From Lumbricus terrestris (Eukaryota; Annelida; Clitellata; Crassiclitellata; Lumbricidae): a stretch of 64,000 bases of DNA. This document shows positions 1 through 10,955 of this stretch, piece after piece. The position numbers and the translations under genes are program-made. Location: assembly GCA_949752735.1 (NCBI GenBank), contig OX457039.1, positions 22,180,830 to 22,244,829 of the forward strand, given 5' to 3'. How positions within the stretch are numbered: position 1 is the stretch's first letter; each line of letters opens with the position of its first letter. Below the pieces are notes generated by a model. The model was not told where the DNA came from and made no database searches. It saw only the letters and a program-made list of their open reading frames with translations.

Positions 1-1345
1 GTAAAGAGGAAATGCCGTAAAGACAAAAACAAGTACATCCTGCAGAAGACGGAGGAAGCGGAGAAAGCAGGAAGAAGAGGAGACTCGAAAACTCTATACC
101 GAATAGTGAAGGAACTATCATCAGGAAGAATGGGAACACAAAAGCTGCCAGTAAAAAAAGAAAGACGGCCAGATGACGAGGACACACGAGGAGGAGATGG
201 AGAGATGGAAAGAGCATTTCGAGAGCGTGCTGAACTGCCCGGAACCAACTACATGCAATTCGAACCTGGAGTGGGATGAGGGGATGGAGGAACTTGGCAT
301 AGATCTGGAAGACATTAGGGAAGATGAGGTTCATAGAGCGCTAAAACATCAGAAGAATGGAAAAGCGGCAGGACAGGATGGAATTCAACCGGAAATGCTC
401 AAATATGGCGGAACAGCTGACCAAACTGTGCGGTGAAGTGTGGAAAGCGGGAGAAGTGCCGAGCGAATGGAGAGATGGCATCATCATACCAATTCCTAAG
501 AAGGGCGATCAGAGGGAATGCTCCAACTGGAGACTGGAGAGGCATCACATTACTGTCAACACCTGGAAAGATCATGGCTACGATACTGCTCAACCGCATG
601 AGAAACGCGGTGGACGAAAGACTGAGACAAGAACAGGCAGGGTTCAGGCCAGGGAGGTCATGCTGCGAACAAATCTTCACGCTCAGGCAGATCATCGAGA
701 AGGCTTTGATGTGGCAGGTTCCTGTAGCAATAAACTTCATAGACTTCAGGAAGGCCTTCGACAGCGTCCACAGAGAGTCGTTGTGGAAAATCATGCAAAG
801 CCATGGGAACCCGGAAAAAATCATAGGAATTGTGAAAAGTTTTTACAACAACAGCCGATGTGCGATCAGGTGTGGAGTAGGGGTGGAAGAGTGGTTTCGA
901 ATTGTGACAGAAGTGTGACAAGGATGTGTGCTGTTGCCATTGATTTTGCACTGGTGGGTGACAGGACAAGGGCATACTGGATTAAAGTGGATAGATGGCG
1001 ACAGACTCAGTGATTTGGATTTTGCAGATGACATTGGATTACTGGACAACACATGGGAGGGAATAAAGGAACTAACATGCAGAGTAGAGGAGGAGGCAGC
1101 AAGAGTGGGGCTAGCCATAAACCCAGAGAAAATGAAGATTATGAAGGTGGGAAAGTGGAGGGAGACAGATGAGATAAGAATTACAGATAGAAATGTGGAC
1201 ATAGTGGAAGACTTCTGTTACCTTGGCAGCACACTATCCGCCGGCAGTAGATGCGATAAAGAAATAAAGATTCGTATTGGAAAGGCAAATGCGGCTTTTG
1301 GAAGACTGGAGAAGATATGGAAAAGCAATGGATGTAGCCTGAAGA
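1..1345 (+). mobile_element. LINE reverse transcriptase, 5' part, decayed
   Basis: Translated fragments in shifting frames give a non-LTR reverse transcriptase: GKAAGQDGIQPEMLK, INFIDFRKAFDSVH, then the catalytic-type LDFADDIGLLDN and a YLGSTLS motif, ending NGCSLKI at the TTAA of 1346. Frameshifts and a stop at 916-918 make it a pseudogene. The closest relative in the window is the minus-strand copy at 50320-51640. The element enters from the left edge, and its remaining 3' portion lies inverted at 1591-2044. Confidence 0.88.
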
Positions 1346-1349
1346 TTAA

Positions 1350-1424
1350 CCCCTTGGCTGCTGCGCCATCAAGGGCTAAACGACACCCCGAGTGCCAACA
1401 CAAAACATATAAATAATTATAATG
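1350..1424 (+). mobile_element. piggyBac-type MITE end inserted at TTAA in the LINE
   Basis: Directly after TTAA (1346-1349) comes CCCCTTGGCTGC, which recurs after another TTAA at 2045-2048. TTAA target duplication with CCC(C)TT termini is typical of piggyBac-like elements. The inner limit near 1424 is an estimate, where a different dispersed repeat begins. Confidence 0.65.
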
Positions 1425-1562
1425 TCCCAATTCTATACCTCATATACGGAAGGCAATGTCACTGTCTTATGTAAATAAAAAAGTTTATACAAAATTATCA
1501 GAGTCGTGGCAATAAAAGTGGGTTGGGTCGGGTTACTGGAAACATAACATTTTTTGGGCCTT
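1425..1562. repeat. Dispersed repeat shared with 60520-60845
   Basis: The stretch contains TATACGGAAGGCAATGTCA and GTCGGGTTACTGGAAAC. Both recur twice around 60530-60830 and, in reverse complement, near 59340. It is non-coding and the family is not recognised. Confidence 0.7.
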
Positions 1563-1590
1563 AGAACTGGTAGGTCTACCTTACCTTACC

Positions 1591-2044
1591 TTAGTCCTTT
1601 GCATGCAGCTCTGCACATCGGACAATGCAGTTTCTCCATTCCACTCTGTTCCTCGCCACTTCGACAGCATCGTTCCACGTCATCTCCAGACCCTGCAAAT
1701 CCTCTCGTATAGTATCCATCCAGTTCTTCCTTGGCCTCCCTCTACCACGTCTTCCCTCCAGAGTCCAGATTGTTGCTTGTTTTGCTCTCCTCTCTTGCCC
1801 CATTCTTGATACATGCCCCATCCACTTCAGTCGCCTCTTTCTGATGTTAGACCCCATTTTTTCCTGTCCAGTCCTTTCTCTGATGCTTTTATTTGTTATT
1901 TTATCTCTCCATGAGACGTGTAGTATTCGTCTCAGCCACTTATGATGTGCCGCCTCCAGTCTCTTTCCATTTGCCACCGTCATTGGCCATGTCTCAGCCC
2001 CATATAGAAGTGTGCTCAACACTATAGCCTCATGTAATCGGATC
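1591..2044 (-). mobile_element. LINE reverse transcriptase, 3' part, inverted
   Basis: The minus-strand ORF starts inside the MITE end and then reads KIRLHEAIVLSTLLYGAETW, later GRRGRGRPRKNWMD and a C-terminus ending CAELHAKD. This is the C-terminal part of the same RT family as 1-1345. Its first codons continue that copy exactly at the shared TTAA, which indicates one element broken by insertion and inversion. Confidence 0.85.
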
Positions 2045-2048
2045 TTAA

Positions 2049-2480
2049 CCCCTTGGCTGCCGTATTTACGAGCGGTGCTTGTCATAAACTATGTGTAGGC
2101 TGTGTGCCATGTTGACGAGCGGCACTCGTCAATATATACGATTACGTCTGCGCTTTGTCTGGCACTGAAGGCACTGCTTATTATTCAAAATCTAGGCGCC
2201 TGACGGTCAATAGTAATTTCTGCAATGCTTTGGGCTACTCTTTGACTACTTTTTTGATAATTTTGTACAGTGGTCAAAGTGGTTTGACTGAGCAGTGGGA
2301 ACGCTGGATGAGAGCAGTGGGAACGCTGATGAAGAATTGCATTGAAATGCATGTGTTTTGGCGTTCCATCATGATGAACAGTGGGAACGCAAGCCAAGAT
2401 TTTCGAGAGCAGTGGGAACGCCGTTCCCACACGTTCCCACCCACTTTAAACCCTGATTTTGTAAGACTGCTGTTGTAGTT
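2049..2480. mobile_element. Other end of the piggyBac-type MITE with CAGTGGGAACGC repeats
   Basis: Starts CCCCTTGGCTGC after TTAA (2045-2048). Subterminal GACGAGCGGCACTCGTC at 2115 is close to palindromic. Further in, CAGTGGGAACGC occurs near 2292, 2314, 2379 and 2409, and CGTTCCCAC inverted copies lie at 2422 and 2432. The outer limit is uncertain. Confidence 0.55.
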
Positions 2481-2594
2481 AGAACGTGCTAATACTGAGC
2501 GGTTTTTTGGCGTTTTATGACAGATGTTTGAAAGTTAACTTTAAACGTTCTTTGTGATATATTTTAACATTTTGCGATCACAATAGGCAATTGA

Positions 2595-2929
2595 ACATAT
2601 TCTCTTGATGTCTCTTATCCTCATAGTCCATGTCTCTGATCCATATAACATCACACTCCATACTAAGGTTTTTATCATTTTCTTTTTCAGCTCCTTATTG
2701 ATTCCTCCTCTCAGTAGCTCTTTCCTCTATTGAAATGCATCTTTTCCTAGTACAATCCTTCGTTGTATTTCTCTCTGACATCTAGCATCCTCCGTAATGG
2801 TACTACCGAGATAAGCAAATTCCTCGACTTGTTCTAATTCCTGTCCATCTATGAATATTTTAACTACCTTCTGCTCTCCTTTGCTTATTCTCATGACCTT
2901 TGTTTTCTCTTTGTTGATTTTCATTCCAT
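2595..2929 (-). mobile_element. LINE RT C-terminal fragment, 3' of an interrupted copy
   Basis: The minus strand encodes YGMKINKEKTKVMRI, EFAYLGSTITEDARCQ and then (after a stop) MLYGSETWTM, a typical RT thumb/C-terminal region. Together with 5549-6345 it forms one element split by the insertion at 2934-5544. Confidence 0.85.
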
Positions 2930-3066
2930 ATTCGTGACCTGCTCCATCAAAAGGAGGCGGAAGTGACAAAAATGAGTTTTGTATATTTTTGTCTAAATAT
3001 GATAAACAATCATTTCTGTTGAAAATGCCGAAAAATTATTATTCTATCTTAATTGGTTCCAGATAT

Positions 3067-3497
3067 GTGACCCATCTGCGCAAAACCAGTCGTAAGTCGA
3101 AAATTTCCGTTTCAAGAAAACAAGCAAAAACTAGAGCAAGGTCAATATTTTCCAATTGTTAGATTATTGCAGAAAATTATTTTTGAAATAATTTTTTTGG
3201 CAAATAACCAAAAAGTTTGAGTTAAGATAACATTGAAGAGTATTATTTGAATGATTTCTTGCAAGTTATGATTTGCAATTTATATTATTAGGCCAACTTA
3301 GATGCATTTTTTGTCGATAAATAGCATCCATAATGCAAGTAGTTTTTTCATCCATAAATTCAGTTTGGATCAAGATAGAGCGATAAAATTGGTATCATTT
3401 TAAAGAGAATTTGTTCCTCTTTAAAACAGTACATTAAACTTAAAAAGTCAAAAATTCGACTTACGTTAATACGGCTGGTTTTGCGCAGATGGGTCAC
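3067..3497. mobile_element. 431-bp MITE with 23-bp perfect TIRs, TSD ATAT
   Basis: Both ends are GTGACCCATCTGCGCAAAAC plus CAG, inverted, flanked by ATAT (3063-3066, 3498-3501). No ORF. It is nested in the 2934-5544 element and shares the GTGACC start and 4-bp TSD size with it. Confidence 0.88.
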
Positions 3498-3674
3498 ATA
3501 TGTGAATTATAATGCGATGACTTAACCGAATAAGACCATCTCATTACGCTTGAAACGGACCTTAAAAAGGCGTTTAAAATCCACAAACTTTTTATTTGTC
3601 ATACAAAAACCTTACATTTGTTGCAAAAGAGGTCAAATAATTAATATGAAATCAATATATTTTTTATGTAATAT

Positions 3675-5412
3675 GTGACACGAGGAGTCATTTCCCATCA
3701 TATGTCGAATTTGACTTTTTTAAACAGTCATATTCTACAGTTGATCTGCTATAAAATACTTTTTGCAGAATGAAAATATCTTTTGTCTAACTGAAGTTAT
3801 ATTCTTTTGAATCTGTAATTTGTGAAATCATAGCAAGTGAGAAAATCGATCTCAAAGTTTCAGAACGTTTGTGTAATAAAATTTCTTAGCAACCATTATT
3901 TGATTCTTCTGCAATTTTGCTGGTCAATGAAGGGCTATAAATATATATTCTATATCAAATACAACAAACTGCATGAAAATCGAGCTACTACTTTCGAGAT
4001 TGTGATGGAAATGTAACAGGCAACTGCTGAATTGAATTAATGAGATTAATGCAAACAAGGGCGTCAAAGCGCAGGTGGGGAGATTGATGTATGCTTCATC
4101 TTCGGCCGTCCTACGATATATGAGTCTGTAATCTTTGAACAAATAATTAACAAATAATTAACAAGATAAGCTCGAATATAGTACTATAGGCCGATTCATG
4201 ATTTCATTAAACCTATGCAAACATTGTGATCGATAGGATATTATTTGCGGTGTGTTGACACTCCGAGTAGGCTTATTAGGCAATAGTATAAATAGGCTAC
4301 TTCAAAGATAATAATGCTTTCAAAGAAGCACAATAGACCTATGAATCCTTTGCCCTCGATAAACAGACTGGAGTTACCTTCATAAATTATGCGAGACTTT
4401 CAATTCTTATAAAGAATTTTAATTATCTACCCACTCAGACAACAAACCACATAATTATTTCCTATCGTCGGCGGTAACTGCAATGGATCACTTTCGCTGA
4501 ATAAGTGTTCATCTGACAAAGCCTTATCAATTTTCTATTCATTTTCTATGGTAACTCGACCCGGACCACCTTTGAACTACTCTTACGGGAACCCTTTTGA
4601 CTTGACGCAGCGCTCGTGAGTAAGCTGGCGCTCCGCGCTTGGCTTTCGAGTAGGCCTAGTGCTTTAGAAGTTTGGAGATTACGATTACGATCCTCACCAT
4701 TTGAGCACTTTAACAAATTCAAAATTCCATTAGGCCTATGTATAAAAAGCTTATTGTGAATAATGTTCATACGAATTCTTTCCGAGACACACAAAATAAA
4801 GTTTTTTCCGAAAGTAACTAAAGAAAATGAGCAACATCAACAAGGTTGGCAACAACCAAGAATTTGCGGACTTTGCAAGATCGCATGCGCACGATTGAAG
4901 GCCAGTGTCACGAGATGTCACGTGAGCCAATTAGACTCTAAGAAACCTGGGTTGGAGGCGTGGCTGGAATAATAATTATCATCGTTGTCATGCAAGCAAT
5001 AACGAATGCGTAAAACTTTGACCAAAACTTGCTTTTTCAAACAAGAAACAGTTTCCAGAACCATCCGATACCATATTGGAGGTAAAATTTATTATTTAGT
5101 AGACTCGGCTACAAGAAATAGTTCATTCGGCGTATGACAAATTGTTCGTTCATGGCGAATTTGAACTTTGAAAACAGCTCATTGAGCGATTGATTCTAAG
5201 CATATCTTGACACCACATGCGCTAAAATTCATTTTTCCACCACTAAACATTTGAATTCAAGATTTTTAATTGTAGAGATTGAAAGTAGACATATTTTTAA
5301 AATAATAAGGCACCATAAAATAATTTTTCATATTTTTGACCCCTCTCGCTTATTTTTCCTTCTAGCACTTTATTGAGTTAGCGACAAACTACGGTTCGAG
5401 GCCTTCTGACAC
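3675..5412. mobile_element. 1.7-kb repeat element, copy A
   Basis: Sequence from GTGACACGAGG (3675) to the rc of GTGTCAGAAGG (5412) is colinear with 55006-56712, sharing for example TCATATTCTACAGTT and TCTCGCTTATTTT near the ends. ATAT flanks both sides. It carries a LINE-like 3' fragment (4550-4700) absent from copy B. No transposase is visible. Confidence 0.75.
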
Positions 5413-5548
5413 ATATATGATCTTGTCTACTGATATATGCGAAAAACGATAATAGGAAAATTTACGCCTGGTTTTTGTTTTATTATCGAATTTCCTCTGT
5501 TTTATCATTCGCGACTTCCGCCTCCTTTTGCTGGAGCAGGTCACATTC

Positions 5549-6345
5549 TTTTGATGTTGTGTTCAGCCGGTCATCATTGTTTGTAGCCCTTCCTGGCTTC
5601 CTGCCATCTTTGCTTGATCATCTGCGAATCTTAATGCCCTGATCTACATTCCTCCCACTTTTATCCATTCTTTTAGTTCATCCAATGCCTCCTTGATTAT
5701 CTCATATATATATATATATATATAATATATATATAATATATATATATATGTTGAACAGCAATGGTGACAGTGAGCATCCCTGTCTCACCCCCTTCCTACC
5801 TTCCCCTGTTCTGAATATTCTCCATCTATTCTTATCTGTGCTTTTTGTCCTATATACAGATTGCCTATCAATCTTCTATCTCTCCAGTCCATGCCAACTC
5901 TTCTCAATGCCTTCATCAGTTTCCTCCAGTCCACTCTGTCAAATGCCTTTTCGTAGTCTACAAAACATATGTATACACTATACATTATACAACCTTTCTT
6001 ATTTTACAGCTTTGTTCTGTTATTACTCTCAGTGACCCGATTGCATCTCTAGTTCCCATGCCCTTCCTAAACCCGAACTGATCATCTCCTATCTCATATA
6101 TTGCATCTGTTTTTGCTTGTATCCTCTTTGTTAGTATTCTGATCAAAATCTTTGACGCATGTGTAATGAGACTGAGAGTGCGGTGGTCCTCACATCTAGT
6201 TGCGTTGGGCTTCTTTTTGATTGGTACCATAATGGAATGTAGGTAGTCTTCCGGCCATATTCCAGATGTGTATATCTCCTGACATATTTTGATTATTTCC
6301 TTCATTGCTCTCTCATCCAGACTCTTCTGTTAGCCATAGATAATC
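5549..6345 (-). mobile_element. LINE RT, 5' part of the interrupted copy
   Basis: The minus strand reads PNATRCEDHRTLSLI, DQFGFRKGMGTRDAI, FVDYEKAFDRVDW, then LRFADDQAKMAG close to 5600, the RT fingers and palm in order. An AT microsatellite at 5703-5749 interrupts it. Stops and frameshifts show decay. It continues at 2929 downward. Confidence 0.85.
5703..5749. repeat. (TA)n microsatellite
   Basis: Nearly pure TA with two AATATA interruptions, inside LINE sequence. Confidence 0.95.
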
Positions 6346-6650
6346 ATTATTCATTCATTCATTTCGAAAACTTATATAGCGCCCCTTCAAGAAGCCTACT
6401 CAGAGGCGCTTCCAGTCCAGCCACAGCTAAAAAGATAGGTCTTGAGCAACTTGTAGAAAGCAGGCAAATTATTCCGAGGTAGTAAGCGCAGTGGAAGCGG
6501 GAGCCCATTCCATGTGGACGGGCCAACAACCGAGAAGACTCGACGCTGTCTGGTAGCAGAGCAGGTTCGAGGGACCAGCAGCTCCCCATTGGCCGAAGAG
6601 CGCAAAGTTCTACGGGAGGCTACAACACAGACAGAGATCATGTCAAAGTC
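6346..6650 (-). mobile_element. L2/CR1-like LINE 3' end
   Basis: The minus strand gives VVGPSTWNGLPLPLR and FYKLLKTYLFSCGW, the usual LINE C-terminus, then GGGGCGCTATATAAG and a short ATGA-type 3' tail at 6346-6360. It abuts the 5' side of the RT fragment at 5549. Confidence 0.8.
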
Positions 6651-6723
6651 GACTTGAAGCTGGAAGTTAAAAATAGTTTCCTTTTATTCAACAATCCGAT
6701 TGAGAGACCACAACCGGTTACAG

Positions 6724-7845
6724 CAGTGCTGTCCAACCTTTTTGGTACCACGGGCCGCAAAAGCAAGATTCTTGAAGCCGAGGGCCGCAAAAGAAAACTC
6801 AAAAGCAGTGGCTAAATAAAATTTATTGATAACATATGATATTAGCATTGAAACGACTCAAACGAGTATTGAAATTTAATATGGAATTATTATAATCCAT
6901 ATATCAATGTAGCTATTTACATATGAAATTTATTTCCCGCCGGTTCAAGATACCTGACGAGAGATGCTCCCGACCCAGGAATGGCCAAAGACGAATGTCT
7001 TGAGCTGTTTGTGGAAGAGTTCGACAGGTTCCACAGGAATATTAATATTGAATAATAGCATGCGAAATACACAAACCACGATTGTCATGCTTCAAAATGT
7101 AATAGTTGAGCACCAAAATGTGCAAGGTGGCGTTTCTTCCTGCCTTGCACTCAGTTTCGTCGCCCATACAGTTTGCCAGCTCAGCTCTTCATTACGTCGA
7201 GCAGTCAATTTTTAGGCTAAGATCCACTTTATAACTGGGGCGAATTTCCATCCTCTTGCTCCAGCTTTCATAAAAATTCGTCGAAGCCAGAATCTTGGTG
7301 TAAAGAGCTAGCAGTCAAAGTCGTCTGACCAGAAAGACCAAAGACATCGCCGTTCGGTCGACCCTGTGTCTCTTATCGATTGTTTCTTTCTAATCCTTAG
7401 AACTAGGCCTATAACTCGTCTATTTCTCGAAAGAATGGTCGCACTTGCAGTCACTTGCAAACGTGCTGAAACTCTGTAGACTACACTTCTCATGGACTGA
7501 CTGGAAGTGAACGGCTTGGGAGGGATTGCGGGGTCCGTTTAGTTGAGTACCGTAAGAAGAGTTGTAACAACCAGAGGTCATGTGTCAACCTCCAGATAGA
7601 CTACGGGAGCCTAACCCCAGGGAAAGAAAAAGAGATTTAGTTTTCGGATAGGCCTTTCTGATAGCATTGCAAATCAGCAACTGCCACAACACCAATAACA
7701 AAAATAAATGCTCAGTTCGACCAGTGACTTTATCCTTTACTTCGTTTTACACAAAAAATTCAAAAATTTTGTAAACCCGAGCGGGCCACTTGAAATCACT
7801 TCACGGGCCGCATGCGGCCCGCGGGCCGCACGTTGGACAGCACTG
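6724..7845. mobile_element. hAT element, non-autonomous, TSD GGTTACAG
   Basis: Inverted ends CAGTGCTGTCCAAC, followed by a GGGCCGCA-rich subterminal part, are flanked by a perfect 8-bp duplication (6716-6723, 7846-7853). 8-bp TSD and CAGTG termini are diagnostic for hAT. No intact transposase ORF in 1122 bp. Confidence 0.9.
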
Positions 7846-7939
7846 GGTTACAGTGTAAAATTATGTAGTTGAAACAGTTTACAGATTACAGAATACATAA
7901 ATCTTAACTATTAACAGTTAGCTGAACCTAGATGTAAAA

Positions 7940-8090
7940 CAGTTATGGGCTCGCGTGCATTCCATGCCTCTGCACCCAAGGAATGGAGTCGGCTTCCGCG
8001 CTCTCTTCAAAGCTCAATTTCACTTCCTTCCTTTAAAAAGTGGCTCAAAACTCACAACTTCTCCTTGGCTTTCAAGCACATGGACAGGGC
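7940..8090 (+). mobile_element. L2/CR1-like LINE C-terminal fragment
   Basis: Encodes GSRAFHASAPKEWSRLP and LPSFKKWLKTHNFS, then is cut by CAGGGCCGGATTAA at 8092, which looks like one hAT terminus without a visible partner. Confidence 0.75.
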
Positions 8091-8419
8091 CGGATTAAGA
8101 AATGTTGGGTCCCTGTTCGGGAAATTTTTTGCGGATCTTTGGCCAAAAATTCTGGTGACCTTTTTCTTTTTTTAGTCGTTTGGTCGAAAATTTCGTAGAA
8201 TATACCAATTATTTTCCTCCAAAAAGTTGATGTCACCCAGTCTCAGATGTTGAAGGGCATCAAGCTCTTCACTCTGATATGAAGGGGCAACTCCTAGTTC
8301 ATGGACTCACCAGGCAATGCTGAGCTTTCTCGGTTGCAGAGCCATCCATCTGGAATTACCTCCCTTCAAAGCTGTGTTTATCAAATATGGCCAATCAGAC
8401 TTTGTTTCATAAATATCTC

Positions 8420-8505
8420 GTCTTTTTTCTTTTGCTGTGGCTGGGCTAGAGCGCTCCTCAGTAGATTGCTTGAAGGGGCACTAAGTCCATGGAATGAATG
8501 AATGA
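8420..8505 (+). mobile_element. LINE 3' tail
   Basis: Contains GCTGTGGCTGGGCTAGAGCG, TTGAAGGGGCACTAAG and a GAATGAATGA tail, as in other LINE tails of the window. Confidence 0.6.
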
Positions 8506-9231
8506 GCTGATGGTGGTGAAATAAAAAATAGTTGGGGCAACTGGACAATTTAACAGGCCAAGTTTAAAATCAGAAAGTTATATTTAGAAAAAGGTATTCA
8601 TTCTAGCTGACCAGAGCAGATAATCTGAAGCAGACTGAATAGGGGAGGAACGTTAGATTTTTTTTTATAAAGGGGTGCAGCAGGATAGCCACTGGCTTGA
8701 TCAGACGTTTCCCCACGCAGCCTGGTAGAGAAGCAGGAAACAATTTAATTTAGTGGATTTAGGAAACAAGGGTCAGTTGTGGATAGTCTGTCAGGGAAAA
8801 GCATCATCCGAGGAAGCAGCCTGTGAAGATTGGTCGAAAAGAAGTCAGGTTGGGAAAACATCGAGACCGGGATGAAGGAAGTCGACGAAGTACACTCTAA
8901 GAGCTGGGAGAAGAGAATGAAGAATAGACCGAGATCTGCCAGTAAAGAAAGGAATGGAAGGGATATGTTAAGTAACTGGACGTTATTAATATCATTTATA
9001 TTATTAAACAGTCTGACATTTTTATTATCAGCATTGTCATTGTGCATTGTCATTGTAGTCATTATCATTCCTTACAATTTCTTATATGGCGAGTGGTATC
9101 AACACAGAAGAAAAGCACAATTTCGTTAGCATTTGCATCTTGGTGCACTCTCTCCTAATCAGGTCAACAGACTCAAATTTTGCACAAGAAATCAATCAAT
9201 TCGACATTGGCCACTATTTAGTGAGCCAGTA
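8506..9231. other. No recognised gene
   Basis: Mixed-composition sequence with a short open frame (8830-9129) lacking a domain or splice support. Parts near 8700-8900 may be old LINE sequence. Confidence 0.4.
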
Positions 9232-9235
9232 TTAA

Positions 9236-9863
9236 CTCCTTGAACCCGGGATCCCGCTATAGCGGGATGACCTTATAATCCTAATCCCCGGATTCCCGCT
9301 ATAGCGGGATGAGCGTATAAATTTATATTCTGGGGTTAGATAAATGCATACATGTATGAATACGTACATACATACATACATATATACATACACACATTCA
9401 TACATACATATACATACATATATACATACACACATACATATATACATACACACATACATATATATACATATATAGACATATATACACACATACATACACA
9501 TACATGCACACATACATATATACATACATTCATAGATGCATGCATGCATGCATACATACATGCATATATACATACACACAAACATACATACATACACACA
9601 TTGATACATGCATACATACATGCAAGCATACATACATATATATACACATACGCACATACATGCATACATACATGCATACATACATACATACATACTACAT
9701 ACATACATAAACACACATACATGCATACATACATACATACATACATACATACATACATACATACATACATACATACATGCATACATACATACATACATAC
9801 ATACATACATACATACATACATGTACATACATACATACATACATACATCCATACATACATACA

Positions 9864-9897
<34 letters not shown>

Positions 9898-10228
9898 CAT
9901 ACACACATCCATACATGCATGTACATACATATATACATAAATACATACATACATATATACATACATAGATGCATACATACATACATACATATATACATAC
10001 ATACATCCGTACATACATATATACATATATAGTTATATACATACATACATACATACATGCATACATACATATATACATACATACATACATGCATATATAT
10101 ATATACATACATATATACACACATACATACTTACAAACATGCATATTCACATAAATACATATATACATATATTGCTCAGGGAGTCAGGGTCAGCAGATTG
10201 TATGTACAGGTAACCAGGGTTCAAAGAG
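9236..10228. mobile_element. piggyBac-type MITE, TTAA flanks, microsatellite-filled
   Basis: Left end CTCCTTGAACCCGGG and right end (rc) CTCTTTGAACCCTGG match at 13 of 15, each next to TTAA (9232-9235, 10229-10232). Two identical 14-bp palindromes CCCGCTATAGCGGG lie at 9253-9266 and 9295-9308. Almost all of the interior is a TACA-type microsatellite. Confidence 0.82.
9345..10172. repeat. (ATAC)n / (ATGT)n microsatellite, ~830 bp
   Basis: Tetranucleotide TACA units with TATA, CACA and TGCA variants. It makes long open frames on both strands (Tyr/Ile/His/Thr or Met/Tyr/Val/Cys repeats) that are not genes. Confidence 0.95.
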
Positions 10229-10364
10229 TTAACACTGAGGATGTGACGTCTTTCAACTAGGCTAGTTTTGACAGACAATTTAGTCAAGGTTGATTTGTTA
10301 ATGCAGACAAAACAATATCCCGCTTTTGTGATGTTGGGAGGTGACTCTCACGCATTTAGGAACG

Positions 10365-10955
10365 TTATTGATGTAGCGTTCGTCCCTCTGCCGTCATGGC
10401 GGACGCGCAGAGGGCGTCGAGCTGCTCGCTTCCCGGGCGACCCATGAATTCACCAGGATCCCGAGCGTCGCCCGAGTCGCTATTGCATCTGTGCCTTCTA
10501 CTTGCCCGTCGGGGAGCGGCTGCACCGTCCCCGTCTTCGCTCTCAGCCGAAGAGGCCTCTGAGATGGTCGCTTGCGACAGGGTATAAAGCTCGGTCGCAT
10601 CCGAGTCTGCCTCTGCCCCATCCACGGTCACCTTGGGGGTGACATCCTGAGCTTGAGAATGGCCGATGCTCAACACAGGGTTCACTAACTCTCGGGCGGC
10701 AGACCCGCGCTTGGAGCTCTCTTTCACGGCCATAGGCCTCTTTCCCTTGCCCAACTGATCTCCACTCCGGCGTATCATACCACAGACAACAGCTCTCGAA
10801 CTTGTGCTACCGACGGGCAACACCGAACGTTCACGAAACTCCGCAGACCAAAGTGACTTGAACCACGGCCACTCTAAGGGACTCAGCCCTAGGCCTCGCC
10901 AGAACGACATGACTACCTTCAGGAAAAGACGGACAATTTGACTAGGTGGCGTCAC
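10365..10955 (-). CDS. Unknown ORF, 196 aa, possible retroelement gag-like
   Basis: A minus-strand frame opens the GC-rich block. It has a basic N-terminal half, an acidic Ser/Glu/Ala-rich centre (EASSAESEDGDGAAAP), a basic RRASRRHR patch and ends TAEGRTLHQ. I recognise no domain. Position next to a long, GC-rich, internally repeated untranslated stretch suggests an ORF1/gag of a truncated retroelement, but its reality as a gene is unproven, since GC-rich DNA makes chance open frames. Confidence 0.35.
   Translation of the reverse strand: MTPPSQIVRLFLKVVMSFWRGLGLSPLEWPWFKSLWSAEFRERSVLPVGSTSSRAVVCGMIRRSGDQLGKGKRPMAVKESSKRGSAARELVNPVLSIGHSQAQDVTPKVTVDGAEADSDATELYTLSQATISEASSAESEDGDGAAAPRRASRRHRCNSDSGDARDPGEFMGRPGSEQLDALCASAMTAEGRTLHQ

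Larger units (their letters stand above)
2934..5544. mobile_element. Outer MITE of a three-element nest, 31-bp TIR, TSD ATTC
   Basis: Inverted termini at 2934-2964 and 5514-5544 begin GTGACCTGCTCCA and end AGGAGGCGGAAGT, with one mismatch in 31. The flanking 4 bases ATTC are duplicated at 2930-2933 and 5545-5548. Removing the insert restores the LINE frame around SKEYGMKINKEK. Only about 440 bases belong to the element itself; the rest is two later insertions. Superfamily unassigned. Confidence 0.85.

Noticed and set aside
8830..9129. Small membrane protein with a C-terminal hydrophobic segment
   Set aside because: No homologue recognised; the hydrophobic run comes from AT-rich ATTGTCATT repeats.
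9352..10032. CRISPR-like or satellite array
   Set aside because: Tetranucleotide repeat without spacers, in a eukaryotic genome.
9232..10260. Long ORFs of 157-264 codons on both strands
   Set aside because: They are translations of the TACA microsatellite in every frame, with no sequence complexity.
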